Positions 19,046 to 28,094 of a stretch of 56,305 nucleotides of DNA are shown in pieces; position 1 is the stretch's first letter; every line of letters starts with the position of its first letter. The DNA comes from Akkermansia sp. Its GTDB lineage: Bacteria > Verrucomicrobiota > Verrucomicrobiia > Verrucomicrobiales > Akkermansiaceae. The notes beneath the pieces are model-generated. The model worked only from the letters and a program-made list of their open reading frames with translations. It was not told the DNA's origin and did no database searches. The position numbers were made by a program, and so were the translations under genes. The stretch spans positions 1 through 56,305 of the forward strand of contig JAFQGD010000056.1 in assembly GCA_017398355.1 (NCBI GenBank), read 5' to 3'.

Positions 19046-19615
19046 ATGGAGCTAGCTGAAGCCGTATTGAACACACAGGGTCGTCCTATCATTTTGATAG
19101 GGTTGATGGGCTGTGGCAAGACGACAGTTGGTAAAGAGCTTAGCAAGAAGACGGGCAGGCCTTTGCTTGATATGGATTCTGTGATTGAGGAGAAAATCGG
19201 CAAGCCTATTGCAGATATTTTTCGCGATGAGGGCGAGGCTCGTTTCCGCGCGCTGGAAACGGTTTTGTTGCGCTATTTGGAGAGCGAGGAGGGAAGCCTT
19301 TTTTGCCGCAACTCCATCATCTCGACAGGTGGCGGTGTGGTGATACGCGAGGAAAATCGCGAAATTTTGCGTCGTTTGGGCTTTACTGTGTGGCTGAGTG
19401 TGGATGTGAATATCCTCATTAGCCGCACAATGCGCAATAACAACAGACCCTTATTGCGCCGCCCGGATAGGGAAGAGGTGCTCAATCAATTGCTGGAGCA
19501 GCGTAGCCCCTTGTATGAAGAAACGGCGCATCTGAAGCTTGATAGCTCGCATTTGGATATACCCGCAGTTGTGCGGGAGGTACACAAGGCGGCGTGCTCA
19601 TTCTTTTCTGCCTAA
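19046..19615 (+). CDS. aroK: Shikimate kinase
   Basis: A 189-residue cytoplasmic kinase that phosphorylates shikimate at O3 in the chorismate pathway. Visible are the Walker A loop 'GLMGCGKTTVG' (about residues 19-29), the shikimate-binding 'DMDSVIEE' (about 46-53), 'FRDEGEARFRALE' with the substrate arginine, and the glycine-rich 'STGGGVV' (about 93-99). The C-terminal lid has 'RPLLRRP'. The frame is open upstream to 18896, but that extension crosses a terminator and the promoter, and the promoter sits 9 bases before the ATG at 19046. It converges with the coaE-rho gene. The other pathway gene here, aroA, is 16 kb away. Confidence 0.9.
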   Translation: MELAEAVLNTQGRPIILIGLMGCGKTTVGKELSKKTGRPLLDMDSVIEEKIGKPIADIFRDEGEARFRALETVLLRYLESEEGSLFCRNSIISTGGGVVIREENREILRRLGFTVWLSVDVNILISRTMRNNNRPLLRRPDREEVLNQLLEQRSPLYEETAHLKLDSSHLDIPAVVREVHKAACSFFSA

Positions 19616-19652
19616 GGGGGAAGGCAGCCGCACGAAGAGCGATGCGTAAAAA

Positions 19653-21542
19653 TCAGATCACGAGCCCACGCAGCAAAAGCTCCGCATTATTTTGAGTGCG
19701 GGCGATATTCTTGAGCAGCGCTTCCAGGGCTTCCCATCCGGGTTGGCTGGCCAGTTGGCGCCTGAGCTGGAGAATACGAGTCATTTCATCCGGGTGGTAG
19801 AGGCGGTCATCATTTCGAGTACCGCTTTGGGGAATGGAAATGGCCGGGTAGATGCGGCGTTCTGCCAATTCACGATCGAGACGGATTTCCATATTACCCG
19901 TGCCCTTGAATTCCTCGAAAATAATCTCATCCATGCGGGATTCCGTGTCTACCAAGCAGGTTGCCACGATGGTAAGGCTGCCGCCTTCTTCCAGATTGCG
20001 CGCTGCACCAAAGAACTTGCGGGGCTTTTCCAATGCATTGGAACCAAGGCCGCCGGACATGACGCGGCCACCTACTTGATTTGCGTTGTACCCACGAGCC
20101 AAGCGGGTGAGAGAATCCAGCATAATGATGACATCCTTGCCTTGCTCCACCAAACGGCGCGCGCGCTCCAGCACCATATCGCTGAGTTGTGCATGGCGGC
20201 GGGAAGGTTCATCGAACGTGGAGGCGTACACCGGCACATCTACTGTTTCTTCAAAATCTGTCACTTCTTCCGGACGCTCATCCAGCAGTAGCACCAGCAG
20301 CTCGGTATTGGGGTAGTTGGCTCGAATGCTACGTGCCATCGTCTTGAGCAGAACAGTCTTACCCCCTCGTGGCGGGGCAACCACCAAGGCCCTCTGTCCC
20401 ATACCCAGCGGGGTGATGAGGTCCAACACGCGCATTGCCGGGGATTTGATGTCGGCATTCTCTAAGATGATACGTTCACGGGGAAAGAGCGGAGTCAGCT
20501 TATCAAACTCCTTTTTCTGAACAAAATCAGCAGCGGGAATACCTTCAATTTCCAGCACTTCTGCTGCACCCAAGTAGCGCTCTGAGCGCCCTTTTTCCGG
20601 GCGAAGCGCTACCTTGATGAGATTTCCGGAGCGCAAATCGTAGCGGCGAATCAAATCCGAGGAGAAGTAAATATCATCCGCCCCGGGGCGGAAGCTGCGG
20701 GCTTCATCTCGCAGGAGGGAGTATGAATCTTTACCCACTTCCAAGATGCCGGTTACATGAACTTGGCTACCCTCTGCCAGATAGCTGCGAGCCATTTCTG
20801 CCACAAGTTCTGCGCGAGTGAGGTTGGCTGTGCTGTGGTGGGAGAGCGCAGTGGCGCGCTTCTGCAGTTCATTGAGGGGCAGGGCTCGCAGCTCATTCAG
20901 GTTGATGATGACAGAGCGAGCATGCATCACCTTGGCTTCTTTTGCCAGCTCGGCATCATAGAATATTTGCACTTGTTGGCGCAGGTTTTCCGGTGTGCTT
21001 TCGTTCCAAAAAACTATGTCTGCCCGGTCTATTTTCTCTTGGGTCGGCAGTTGCGCTGCCATCATGGCTTCGGCTTCTTCTTGGCTGAATCCATTGCGCT
21101 TGGCCATGCGGGCAATCTGCGTTGTGGCAGAGGCCGCGACCACACACACTTTGTCTGCACCAAATTCTACAGGACTTTCGTAGTACAAGGGGATATCGAC
21201 CAAGAAGGTGTGGACATCATTGCGACGGCGAGCTTCAGCCTGAGCCGACAAACACATTTGAGCAAGCTTGGGATGCGTTATTTCTTCTAAACGATGGCGC
21301 CCGGCGGCATCATTTTGGACAATAGAACGCAGGTAATCTTTGTTGACGGCGCCTTGAGCATCCAACGCATCGGCTCCGAATGCGGCTACCAAATCACGGG
21401 AGAGACGGCCACTCTTCTGCAATTCTGCAACGGCATGATCGCAGTCGAACAATTCCACACCTTCTCCGCCCATTTCTGCAAGCATCTGCACGACGGTCGA
21501 TTTGCCGGATGCGATGCCACCTGTCACAACGATTACTTTCAC
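19653..21542 (-). CDS. rho: Dephospho-CoA kinase fused to transcription terminator Rho
   Basis: A single uninterrupted 629-residue frame joins two complete housekeeping proteins. Residues about 1-200 are CoaE, the last step of coenzyme A synthesis: P-loop 'GGIASGKST', '[10 protein letters not shown]', and the lid/base region with '[13 protein letters not shown]' and 'ADIVFWNES'. From about residue 206 ('[18 protein letters not shown]') the protein is Rho: helical N-domain, cold-shock RNA-binding domain ('[18 protein letters not shown]'), Walker A '[11 protein letters not shown]', Walker B/Q-loop '[15 protein letters not shown]' and R-loop with '[11 protein letters not shown]'. Start is GTG at 21542, 7 bases after a -10. 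An internal ATG at 20927 could give Rho alone; it has only a poorly spaced AAGG upstream. Both halves keep their catalytic motifs. Confidence 0.93.
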   Translation of the reverse strand: MKVIVVTGGIASGKSTVVQMLAEMGGEGVELFDCDHAVAELQKSGRLSRDLVAAFGADALDAQGAVNKDYLRSIVQNDAAGRHRLEEITHPKLAQMCLSAQAEARRRNDVHTFLVDIPLYYESPVEFGADKVCVVAASATTQIARMAKRNGFSQEEAEAMMAAQLPTQEKIDRADIVFWNESTPENLRQQVQIFYDAELAKEAKVMHARSVIINLNELRALPLNELQKRATALSHHSTANLTRAELVAEMARSYLAEGSQVHVTGILEVGKDSYSLLRDEARSFRPGADDIYFSSDLIRRYDLRSGNLIKVALRPEKGRSERYLGAAEVLEIEGIPAADFVQKKEFDKLTPLFPRERIILENADIKSPAMRVLDLITPLGMGQRALVVAPPRGGKTVLLKTMARSIRANYPNTELLVLLLDERPEEVTDFEETVDVPVYASTFDEPSRRHAQLSDMVLERARRLVEQGKDVIIMLDSLTRLARGYNANQVGGRVMSGGLGSNALEKPRKFFGAARNLEEGGSLTIVATCLVDTESRMDEIIFEEFKGTGNMEIRLDRELAERRIYPAISIPQSGTRNDDRLYHPDEMTRILQLRRQLASQPGWEALEALLKNIARTQNNAELLLRGLVI

Positions 21543-21549
21543 GAGCCTA

Positions 21550-21578
21550 ATACTACCACGATGTACCGCCTGTATCAA
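21550..21578 (-). promoter_or_regulatory. Promoter of the coaE-rho gene
   Basis: TTGATA (21578-21573), a 17-base spacer and TAGTAT (21555-21550), then 7 bases to the GTG at 21542. The transcript is predicted to start at or one base before the GTG, leaving no leader. Confidence 0.6.
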
Positions 21579-21610
21579 GCGGAAAGCGTGTTCGCTTTCC
21601 CCTGTATCAA

Positions 21611-22558
21611 TCAGTTCTTGTTGTCGGGGGCTGTGTCCAGGATGATGTTTTGCACCGGTGTGGGGGTAGGGGATATGGGGAGACGCTGCTTGCTCCCCTG
21701 AATACGCAAGTAGAACTGCCCCTTGCGGGGGAGGTTTAGGGTGGCGGAGCGGCGCATGTCCTCTCGGGTGGTGGGCAGGGGTGCTTGGGCGAGCTCTTCT
21801 CCTTGCTCATTTTCTAAAATGATAAGGCGAGGGGCATCCGTTCGCGGTAAAACGTCTATCAAAATTCGTTGCGTGTGGGGGGGAAGCCCTGCTTTTTCAT
21901 ACCACCTGCGGGAGAGCTCCAGATAGCGCTCTGTCACGTCTTCTGCGGCAATGTGGCTCCACGGGTTCCAAACGGCGGGGAAAAAAGCATCTTTTGATTG
22001 AGGGGATACGGCGTAGATGCGCTGGAATGAGATTTGCGGGTTAATCAAGCCCACATATTCCATGACCCATGGGGTATTGAACTCTTTTTCATTGAACTCC
22101 AACATATTCCATCCGCCATCGCACCATACCTCACACCAAGTGTGGTTGCCCCGTATGTGGCCCCATGTGCCTATTCCGACAGCCCGCGCAGGGATGCCGA
22201 TAGAGCGCAATGCGCACACGAGCAGGATGCTTTGTCCTGTGCAGGAAACTTTCTTCTCTGCCAGAGCCTCCAGCGGGTTCATGAGGGGGTGACGGCGTTC
22301 ACGGGAGTAGTACACGCCGGTAGCTTGAGTCATGTTGGCGGCAATGGTGAGAGCCGCCTCACGAGCTGTTTTGCAATCTTTTACCAGCGGTTGGAATATT
22401 TTTTGGAGAACCGGACGCCAATTACTGGGGCTTTCATCCAGTACGCAATCCGGCAAAAGCGCGGCTTGCTCAATTTCTTGTGGAGCTTTGCCACTCCATG
22501 GAAACTGAGCGAACGCAACCGTGGCGAAAAGAAGAAAAATGGGCAGGATTCGCTTCAT
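21611..22558 (-). CDS. Exported transglutaminase-like protein
   Basis: A 315-residue protein with an N-terminal signal peptide ('MKRILPIFLLFATVAFA', cleavage near residue 17). The transglutaminase-like core is at about residues 70-200: nucleophile Cys in 'KKVSCTGQSILL', catalytic His in 'GNHTWCEVW', and a 'GGWNMLEFNE' strand where the usual third-residue Asp is replaced by Asn/Glu. Such domains in bacteria mostly act as peptidases or are involved in envelope protein processing. The C-terminal part is a beta-rich domain with a Pro/Thr-rich tail. Its ATG overlaps the miaB stop by 4 bases, so it is co-translated with miaB; no functional link to tRNA modification is evident. Confidence 0.8.
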   Translation of the reverse strand: MKRILPIFLLFATVAFAQFPWSGKAPQEIEQAALLPDCVLDESPSNWRPVLQKIFQPLVKDCKTAREAALTIAANMTQATGVYYSRERRHPLMNPLEALAEKKVSCTGQSILLVCALRSIGIPARAVGIGTWGHIRGNHTWCEVWCDGGWNMLEFNEKEFNTPWVMEYVGLINPQISFQRIYAVSPQSKDAFFPAVWNPWSHIAAEDVTERYLELSRRWYEKAGLPPHTQRILIDVLPRTDAPRLIILENEQGEELAQAPLPTTREDMRRSATLNLPRKGQFYLRIQGSKQRLPISPTPTPVQNIILDTAPDNKN

Positions 22559-23913
22559 TCTACTTCACCATAAAGGGTAAAGCCTGTGCATTCATGGATG
22601 CGAACCGGCACAATATGCCCGACCTCTGCAGCCCCCCCTTCGATGATGACAGGTTTGTTTTGCGAGGTGCGGCCTTGCAATCTGCTTTCGTTGTTTTTAC
22701 TGGGGCCCTCTACCAATATGCTTTGTAGGGTGCCCACGAGCGCTTGATTGCGGGCTATGGCGATGCGGTTGACTGTTTCCAACAGGTCGTGATTGCGTTC
22801 TTCTTTGACTCGCAAACAAATCTGGTTATCCATGGCAGCTGCCACTGTATCTCTGCGGGGGGAGTACTGGAAAATGAATGCGTTGTCGAATTGAATACGT
22901 TCTACCGCCGCTTTCGTTTGGAGGTAATCCTCGTGGGTTTCTCCCGGGAACCCAACAATGATATCTGTTGTGATGGCCAAATCCGGGCGAGCCTCTCGCA
23001 TTGCCTCGCAGAGCCGTAGGTATTTTTCGTTTTTGTAGGGACGGCGCATTAGTTGCAAGATGCGATCGCTACCACTCTGCATGGGGAAATGAATGTGGCT
23101 GCAAAGCTTCGGCAAATAGGTATAGGCATTCACCAAATCTTCGCGGAATCCTATGGGGTGCGGACTGGTGAAGCGAATGCGCTCCAATCCGTCCATATCG
23201 TTAAGCTTTTCCAGCAAGCGGACAAAGGCGGAGCGCCCATTGATGATGGGTTCCTCTCTTCCATAGCGGTTTACAATTTGTCCAAGAAGCGTTACTTCTT
23301 TCACCCCGCGGTCCACAAGTTCCTGCACCTCTTGCAAAATTTCATTTTCGGGGCGGCTGCACTCACTGCCACGCGTACTGGGGACGATGCAGTAGGAGCA
23401 GCGCATTTCGCATCCCTGCATGATGGATACAAAGGCAGTACAGTTGCCGGAGGGGGGCAGGTGGTCGCGAATGGCATTTTGGAAGCCAGCCTCCTGCTGG
23501 GTGCGGCAGATGTGGGCTCCCTTGCGGAACGGCTCGGTGATATTTTGGCCCAAGCGGCTGCGGAGGAGGCGATTGCACACCTCGTACACATGGTGGTATT
23601 GCTGCGTGCCTGTTACCACATCCAAGCGGGGAACCTCCCGAAATAGGCCGGCCGCGCGGCTTTGGCTCATGCAACCCATGAAGCCATACACAACCCAGGG
23701 CTTTGCTGTGGGGCGTGAGCAGAGCAAGCCCATTTTCCCCAATGCTTTTAACTCTGCTTTTTCTCGCACGGAGCAGGTGTTGATGAGAATGACATCTGCT
23801 TCTGCCTCATCTTTAGTGAGCAGATATCCCCCGGCCAGAAACATACTGGCTACTTGTTCGGAGTCTCGCTCATTCATCTGGCATCCGTATGTCTTGATGA
23901 GTACGCTAGGCAT
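22555..23913 (-). CDS. miaB: tRNA-i6A37 methylthiotransferase MiaB
   Basis: A 452-residue radical-SAM enzyme that adds the 2-methylthio group to N6-isopentenyladenosine at tRNA position 37. The N-terminal UPF0004 domain (about 1-125) has the three cluster cysteines ('YGCQMN', 'INTCSVREKA', 'GFMGCMSQ'). The radical-SAM core has CxxxCxxC in 'CEMRCSYCIVP' (about residues 169-179). A C-terminal TRAM domain follows from about 385. Length is typical. The downstream transglutaminase-like gene overlaps by 4 bases. The prenyltransferase partner miaA is not in the window. Confidence 0.93.
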   Translation of the reverse strand: MPSVLIKTYGCQMNERDSEQVASMFLAGGYLLTKDEAEADVILINTCSVREKAELKALGKMGLLCSRPTAKPWVVYGFMGCMSQSRAAGLFREVPRLDVVTGTQQYHHVYEVCNRLLRSRLGQNITEPFRKGAHICRTQQEAGFQNAIRDHLPPSGNCTAFVSIMQGCEMRCSYCIVPSTRGSECSRPENEILQEVQELVDRGVKEVTLLGQIVNRYGREEPIINGRSAFVRLLEKLNDMDGLERIRFTSPHPIGFREDLVNAYTYLPKLCSHIHFPMQSGSDRILQLMRRPYKNEKYLRLCEAMREARPDLAITTDIIVGFPGETHEDYLQTKAAVERIQFDNAFIFQYSPRRDTVAAAMDNQICLRVKEERNHDLLETVNRIAIARNQALVGTLQSILVEGPSKNNESRLQGRTSQNKPVIIEGGAAEVGHIVPVRIHECTGFTLYGEVE

Positions 23914-23951
23914 GGTGTTTATGGAAAATATGCAGACAGAAAAAATCTTTA

Positions 23952-24638
23952 TTACTTGACCCAGCGGCCATTGCCCATGGGCATGCAGCCATCACCAACA
24001 GGTTGGTACCGCGTAGATTGAGTGTTGCCCCACAGGGGGAAGCCCAAGGCTTTATACCATGTCTGACTCATGGAAAGCCCGGTATAGCAGCCATAGCTGT
24101 GGCAGCTGGCATCCGGTGCAAAGGATGAGGCTTTCAGCTTGGCTCCAAGTTCTTTTTCGTGCATCCAGTGTTTGGATGAGCCAATGATGGAGTTGCTGTA
24201 ATCCAGCATGAACGCATGCGCATTCGAGTGCCCAAAGTAGTAAAAACTGGTAATTTTTTCACTCCCTTGTGGGGCGTTGTTGATGGCCGTGTAGGTTTGG
24301 GCAGCTGTATCTACAAAGACGAGCTTTACCTTACGCTTTTCAGCCTGTTCTTTAATCATGCTGATGTAGTCCTTACCTTCTTCCTGACCACGGGTGATGT
24401 AGGATGGGCGAAATACTATCCATGTTATTTTTGCATCCGGGCGTTTGCGGCGTATGAGGTCAATGTGTACTGTGGCTGCGCGGATAAAGTTTGCCCACCA
24501 GTTGTCATGTGCCACTGGGCCACGCAATTTTTCCCATGATTTGAGCGCCACGCCCCCGGATAATACAACGTCTACAGCTTGTGCCATGGGACTACACAAA
24601 AGGAGTGCCAATATCGGTAACAGACGCTTGAATATCAT
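23952..24638 (-). CDS. Exported protein of unknown function, possible clan-CD-like fold
   Basis: A 228-residue protein with a signal peptide ('MIFKRLLPILALLLCSPMAQA'). I do not recognise the family. The mature part alternates hydrophobic strands and helices: 'KITWIVFRPSY', 'KVKLVFVDT', 'ITSFYYFGHSNAHAF' and 'FAPDASCHSYGCYTGLSMS'. A hydrophobic strand ending in Gly-His, then a second strand ending in a Ser/Cys/His/Gly turn, is the order of the His and Cys catalytic residues in clan CD (caspase-like) peptidases and in DUF4347/CHAT-like domains. That link is inference. The two Cys in 'CHSYGC' could also form a disulfide. It has its own strong promoter and a 38-base gap to miaB. Confidence 0.65.
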   Translation of the reverse strand: MIFKRLLPILALLLCSPMAQAVDVVLSGGVALKSWEKLRGPVAHDNWWANFIRAATVHIDLIRRKRPDAKITWIVFRPSYITRGQEEGKDYISMIKEQAEKRKVKLVFVDTAAQTYTAINNAPQGSEKITSFYYFGHSNAHAFMLDYSNSIIGSSKHWMHEKELGAKLKASSFAPDASCHSYGCYTGLSMSQTWYKALGFPLWGNTQSTRYQPVGDGCMPMGNGRWVK

Positions 24639-24647
24639 TGCAGCAAG

Positions 24648-24676
24648 AGCATACGCTCTGCGGCTTTTTGTGTCAA
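24648..24676 (-). promoter_or_regulatory. Promoter of the exported unknown protein
   Basis: TTGACA (24676-24671), a 17-base spacer and TATGCT (24653-24648), with the ATG at 24638 placed 9 bases after the -10. The -35 is a perfect consensus. Confidence 0.65.
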
Positions 24677-24716
24677 GCTTGCAGCGTGACAGATTGAAAG
24701 GATTATCCTATGTTAA

Positions 24717-24748
24717 AGAGCGAGCCCCGGCATGCCGAGACTCGCTCT
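24717..24748 (-). terminator. Likely terminator after galE
   Basis: An 8-bp stem (AGAGCGAG and CTCGCTCT) encloses a smaller CGG/CCG hairpin. On the minus strand it is followed only by TTTAAC, so the T-tract is weak. It lies 26 bases after the galE stop. Confidence 0.45.
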
Positions 24749-24774
24749 GAGAATTGAATCCGATGAATGAAGCA

Positions 24775-25764
24775 TTAATAATGGCCGCCACGAGGGCCGT
24801 TGAACCACTTCCAAGCGGTTTCCACAATCTTGGTGGCATCCTGATACTTCGGAATCCACCCAAGAATTTCTGCCGCTTTACGGGCATCTGCGATGAGGCG
24901 GGGCGGGTCGCCTTCACGGCGGGGACCGTATTCAACGGGGGCTTTCATCCCGGTAACTTTTTCTGCAGCATCAATGATTTCCTTGACGGAAAGTCCCTTG
25001 CCGGTACCCAAGTTGAACCAGTTGGTCTCGCCACCTTTCATGAGATAATCAAGAGCACGCAGGTGGGCATCTGCCAAATCGTCTACATGGATGTAGTCGC
25101 GAATGCAGGTACCATCGGGCGTGTCATAATCTGTGCCGAACACGGTAATGCCGGGGCGCTCTCCCTTGATGGCTTGGAGAATGACGGGGATGAGGTGGGA
25201 CTCCGGTTCGTGGTCTTCGCCTATCATACCATCTTCCGAGGAGCCGGAGGCATTGAAATAACGTAGGAATACGCTCTTGAGGCCGTAAGCGCGCTCGCAG
25301 TCGCGGCATACTTTTTCAAGCATGTATTTGGAACCACCGTAGGGGTTGATGGGGTCTTGTTTTTCTGTCTCAGGAATGGGGATTTGTGTGGGCACGCCGT
25401 ATGTAGCGCAGGTAGAGGAGAAGACAAAACGTTTGCAGCCGGCCAGCATCATTGCACGCAGAAGTACCAGCGGCTTGGCGATGTTATTTTCGTAGTACTT
25501 GAGAGGATCTGTGACGGATTCACCTACCTGAATGAAGGCCGCAAAGTGTACCACGGCATCAAACTTGCCGTTGATGAGCAAGGGGTAGACAATAGAAGGG
25601 TCTCCCAAGTCTCCCTTTACCAAGGTTACTTCTTTATCCACGATCGCAGCAGGGTGACCATATACCATGCTATCGAGGACAGTTACCTCAGCTCCGCTTT
25701 TTACGAGTTGTCTTACGGTGTGGGAGCCGATGTAGCCGGCTCCGCCTGTTACTAGTACTTTCAT
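24775..25764 (-). CDS. galE: UDP-glucose 4-epimerase
   Basis: A 329-residue short-chain dehydrogenase of the extended class that interconverts UDP-glucose and UDP-galactose, feeding glycan synthesis and galactose use. NAD-binding 'GGAGYIGSHT' is at residues 7-16. The catalytic residues are in 'FSSTCATYG' (Ser/Thr, about 119-127) and 'NPYGGSKYMLE' (YxxxK, about 144-154). 'VFLRYFNASG' and 'RDYIHVDDLADAH' are typical GalE signatures. It follows tal by 21 bases in the same direction with no ribosome-binding site between them and is probably co-transcribed. Specificity for GalNAc or GlcNAc forms cannot be told from the sequence. Confidence 0.92.
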   Translation of the reverse strand: MKVLVTGGAGYIGSHTVRQLVKSGAEVTVLDSMVYGHPAAIVDKEVTLVKGDLGDPSIVYPLLINGKFDAVVHFAAFIQVGESVTDPLKYYENNIAKPLVLLRAMMLAGCKRFVFSSTCATYGVPTQIPIPETEKQDPINPYGGSKYMLEKVCRDCERAYGLKSVFLRYFNASGSSEDGMIGEDHEPESHLIPVILQAIKGERPGITVFGTDYDTPDGTCIRDYIHVDDLADAHLRALDYLMKGGETNWFNLGTGKGLSVKEIIDAAEKVTGMKAPVEYGPRREGDPPRLIADARKAAEILGWIPKYQDATKIVETAWKWFNGPRGGHY

Positions 25765-25785
25765 AATACGTTTTGAGAAGAGAAA

Positions 25786-26742
25786 TTAAAGCATGGAGGC
25801 TAACAGACACTCAAGCTTGCGGATATCGGCAGAGAATCGGCGGATACCTTCAGCTGTTTTTTCTGTTGCCATGGCGTCCTCATTGAAGAGGAAACGGAAA
25901 GATTTTTCATCTGCCGGGATGCGTTCCACATCACTGGCTTGTGCGGCTTCCGGTGAGAGCAGGGGGGTAACTTCGTCCTCGCTGGTGGCCAATTCAGCCA
26001 ACAGATTGGGAGAGATGGTAAGCAAATCGCAACCGGCAAGGGCAAGCACTTCTCCCTTGTTGCGGAAGGATGCTCCCATAATCTGCACAGGATAGCCAAA
26101 TTTCTTGTAATAGTTGTAGATAGTGCGCACAGAGAGCACGCCGGGGTCAGTCTCAGCTGTATATTGTTCGCCTGTGTTCTTGGTATACCAGTCAAGAATA
26201 CGCCCCACGAAAGGAGAAATGAGGCGCACACCGGCTTCTGCGCAAGCTACAGCTTGTACCAGGCTAAAGAGAAGCGTCAGGTTGCAGTGAATGCCTTCCT
26301 GCTCCAAGATGCGAGCTGCTTGAATGCCTTCCCAGGTAGAAGCTATTTTGATGAGTACGCGGTCACGGCTTACACCGGCTTCCTCGTACAAAGCCATGAT
26401 TTCACGGGCCTTTTGTACGGTAGCCTCTGTATCGAAAGAAAGGCGGGCATCTACCTCGCTGGAAACGCGACCGGGCACGCGCTTGAGAATCTCCAAACCG
26501 AAGGCCACGATGACCTTGTTCATGAGTGCCGCCATGAGAGCATCCCCCTTTAATTCGCTGTTGCGGAAAGACGCTACTACCTCCTCAATGATGGGGCGGT
26601 ATTCAGGCTTGGCTGCCGCCGCCAAGATGAGAGAAGGATTGGTAGTTGCATCCTGGGGCGTGAATTCCTCCATTTGACGAAAATCACCAGTGTCTGCTAC
26701 TACAGTTGTGTATTGTTTGAGTTGCTCTAATTGTGTGGCCAT
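25786..26742 (-). CDS. tal: Transaldolase
   Basis: A 318-residue enzyme of the non-oxidative pentose phosphate pathway, class I aldolase fold (TalB type by length). 'DATTNPSLI' (about residues 32-40) is the family signature and the Schiff-base lysine is in '[11 protein letters not shown]' (about 129-139); '[10 protein letters not shown]' follows. The ATG at 26742 is chosen over a longer frame to 26787 because homologues start just before this point and a TATACT box lies 10 bases upstream, inside the longer frame. It is first in a probable tal-galE unit. Confidence 0.92.
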   Translation of the reverse strand: MATQLEQLKQYTTVVADTGDFRQMEEFTPQDATTNPSLILAAAAKPEYRPIIEEVVASFRNSELKGDALMAALMNKVIVAFGLEILKRVPGRVSSEVDARLSFDTEATVQKAREIMALYEEAGVSRDRVLIKIASTWEGIQAARILEQEGIHCNLTLLFSLVQAVACAEAGVRLISPFVGRILDWYTKNTGEQYTAETDPGVLSVRTIYNYYKKFGYPVQIMGASFRNKGEVLALAGCDLLTISPNLLAELATSEDEVTPLLSPEAAQASDVERIPADEKSFRFLFNEDAMATEKTAEGIRRFSADIRKLECLLASML

Positions 26743-26752
26743 GGTGGTAGAA

Positions 26753-26758
26753 AGTATA
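26753..26758 (-). promoter_or_regulatory. -10 box of tal
   Basis: TATACT lies 10 bases upstream of the tal ATG. No good -35 is seen at 16-18 bases, so this is the weaker member of the close-promoter group. Confidence 0.4.
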
Positions 26759-26856
26759 ATTGCTGGGCTTATTTTATCAGGTCGCAATCCTTAGTGCAAG
26801 CCGCATATGAGAAATTTGCGTCTGTATGCACGTTGCTTTCGTTAGACGTTTAGGGC

Positions 26857-27921
26857 TTACAGAGATGTAATGGGACAGCGTTCTTTGATCGCTTTTGCTA
26901 CCGTGTAGATGAGATTGGGCCCATGGTAGACAAAGCCACTATAGAGTTGCACCATCGAGGCTCCGGCCTTGATTTTGGCAACTGCATCATCTGCGCTCAT
27001 AATGCCGCCTACGCCAATGATGGGGATATTGCCCTGCAAATCTTTTGCAAAGGCTTCTAGCGTTTCATTTGCTCTGTTATAGAGAGGTTTACCGGAGAGC
27101 CCGCCGCTTTCCTTTGCTGCCGGGTGTCCTTCCACACCTTGTCGGGTGGTGGTGGTATTGGTGCAGATGAGCCCATCCAATTGGCTTTCTAAGAAGACAT
27201 TGGCTAACTCGTGTATTTGGTTTTCCGTCATATCGGGGGAAACCTTCATGGCTATGGGGACATAACGCCCGGTTTCATTGGAAAGATTCGCCTGCTCGCT
27301 CTTGAGGGATGCCAACAAATCTGCTGCTGAGTCCGATTTTGCCAAATCGCACAGATTCGGCACATTGGGGCAGGAGAAATTAATCGTCACATAATCGGCC
27401 ACATTCCACACGGCTCGCAGGCATTCCAGATAATCCATGCGGGCCTCATCGTTGGGCGTGGTCTTGTTTTTGCTGATATTGACACCTAAGATGCCGTCAA
27501 AGTTGCTGATGGATGAAATATTTTCTACGCCTTCTTCCACACCGGGATTGTTGATACCCATGTGGTTAATGATAGCTTGCTGGGGTATGCAGCGAAAAAG
27601 CCTAGGCTTGGGGTTGCCAGGTTGCGGCCGTGGGGTGAGGGTGCCGACCTCAACAGAACCGAAACCTAAACGACCAAATGCGGCGAAAGTGTTGGCCTCC
27701 TTGTCCATACCGGCGGCTAAACCAACGCGGTTGGGGAAACGAAGCCCCATGATAGTGACAGGGTCTTCTATTCTGGGCTTTGCAACGCAAGGGAGCATGC
27801 TCAGTCGATCCGCCATGCGGAGCCCTGCTAGGGTCAGCTCATGAGCTGTTTCGGGGTTCAAACAGAAGAGGAACTTTTTGGCGATTTGGTAGAGGAATGG
27901 GGACACTGCGAGGGGAGCCAA
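26857..27921 (-). CDS. pyrD: Dihydroorotate dehydrogenase (quinone), class 2
   Basis: About 350 residues, membrane-associated FMN enzyme of pyrimidine synthesis. The N-terminal helical extension characteristic of class 2 is present ('FLYQIAKKFLFCLNPETAHEL'-like, first 30 residues). 'GLAAGMDKEANTF' is the FMN/orotate loop, 'INFSCPNVPNL' carries the catalytic base region, and 'IPIIGVGGIMSADDA' binds the FMN phosphate. The start is not certain: TTG at 27921 sits 6 bases after a TATAAT, and GTG at 27906 aligns better with the usual N-terminus. The pathway partner pyrG is elsewhere in the window. Confidence 0.9.
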   Translation of the reverse strand: MAPLAVSPFLYQIAKKFLFCLNPETAHELTLAGLRMADRLSMLPCVAKPRIEDPVTIMGLRFPNRVGLAAGMDKEANTFAAFGRLGFGSVEVGTLTPRPQPGNPKPRLFRCIPQQAIINHMGINNPGVEEGVENISSISNFDGILGVNISKNKTTPNDEARMDYLECLRAVWNVADYVTINFSCPNVPNLCDLAKSDSAADLLASLKSEQANLSNETGRYVPIAMKVSPDMTENQIHELANVFLESQLDGLICTNTTTTRQGVEGHPAAKESGGLSGKPLYNRANETLEAFAKDLQGNIPIIGVGGIMSADDAVAKIKAGASMVQLYSGFVYHGPNLIYTVAKAIKERCPITSL

Positions 27922-27927
27922 GGTGTG

Positions 27928-27933
27928 ATTATA
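27928..27933 (-). promoter_or_regulatory. -10 box of pyrD
   Basis: A perfect TATAAT on the minus strand, 6 bases before the TTG at 27921 and 21 bases before the GTG at 27906. The -35 is poor. Confidence 0.45.
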
Positions 27934-28094
27934 ACACCGGGCCGTTTGTTGGTAGTTGTTAATGAGGATAAATCTGAGTAAGATGGGAACCGATAAAATC
28001 GGTAGTCTCTGGCATAAGAACGTTCATGTTTAGCACTTATCAAGTGTTTGTACCGAAAATCCTATCCTTTTTTTTCAAAAAAGCAAGCTAATAC

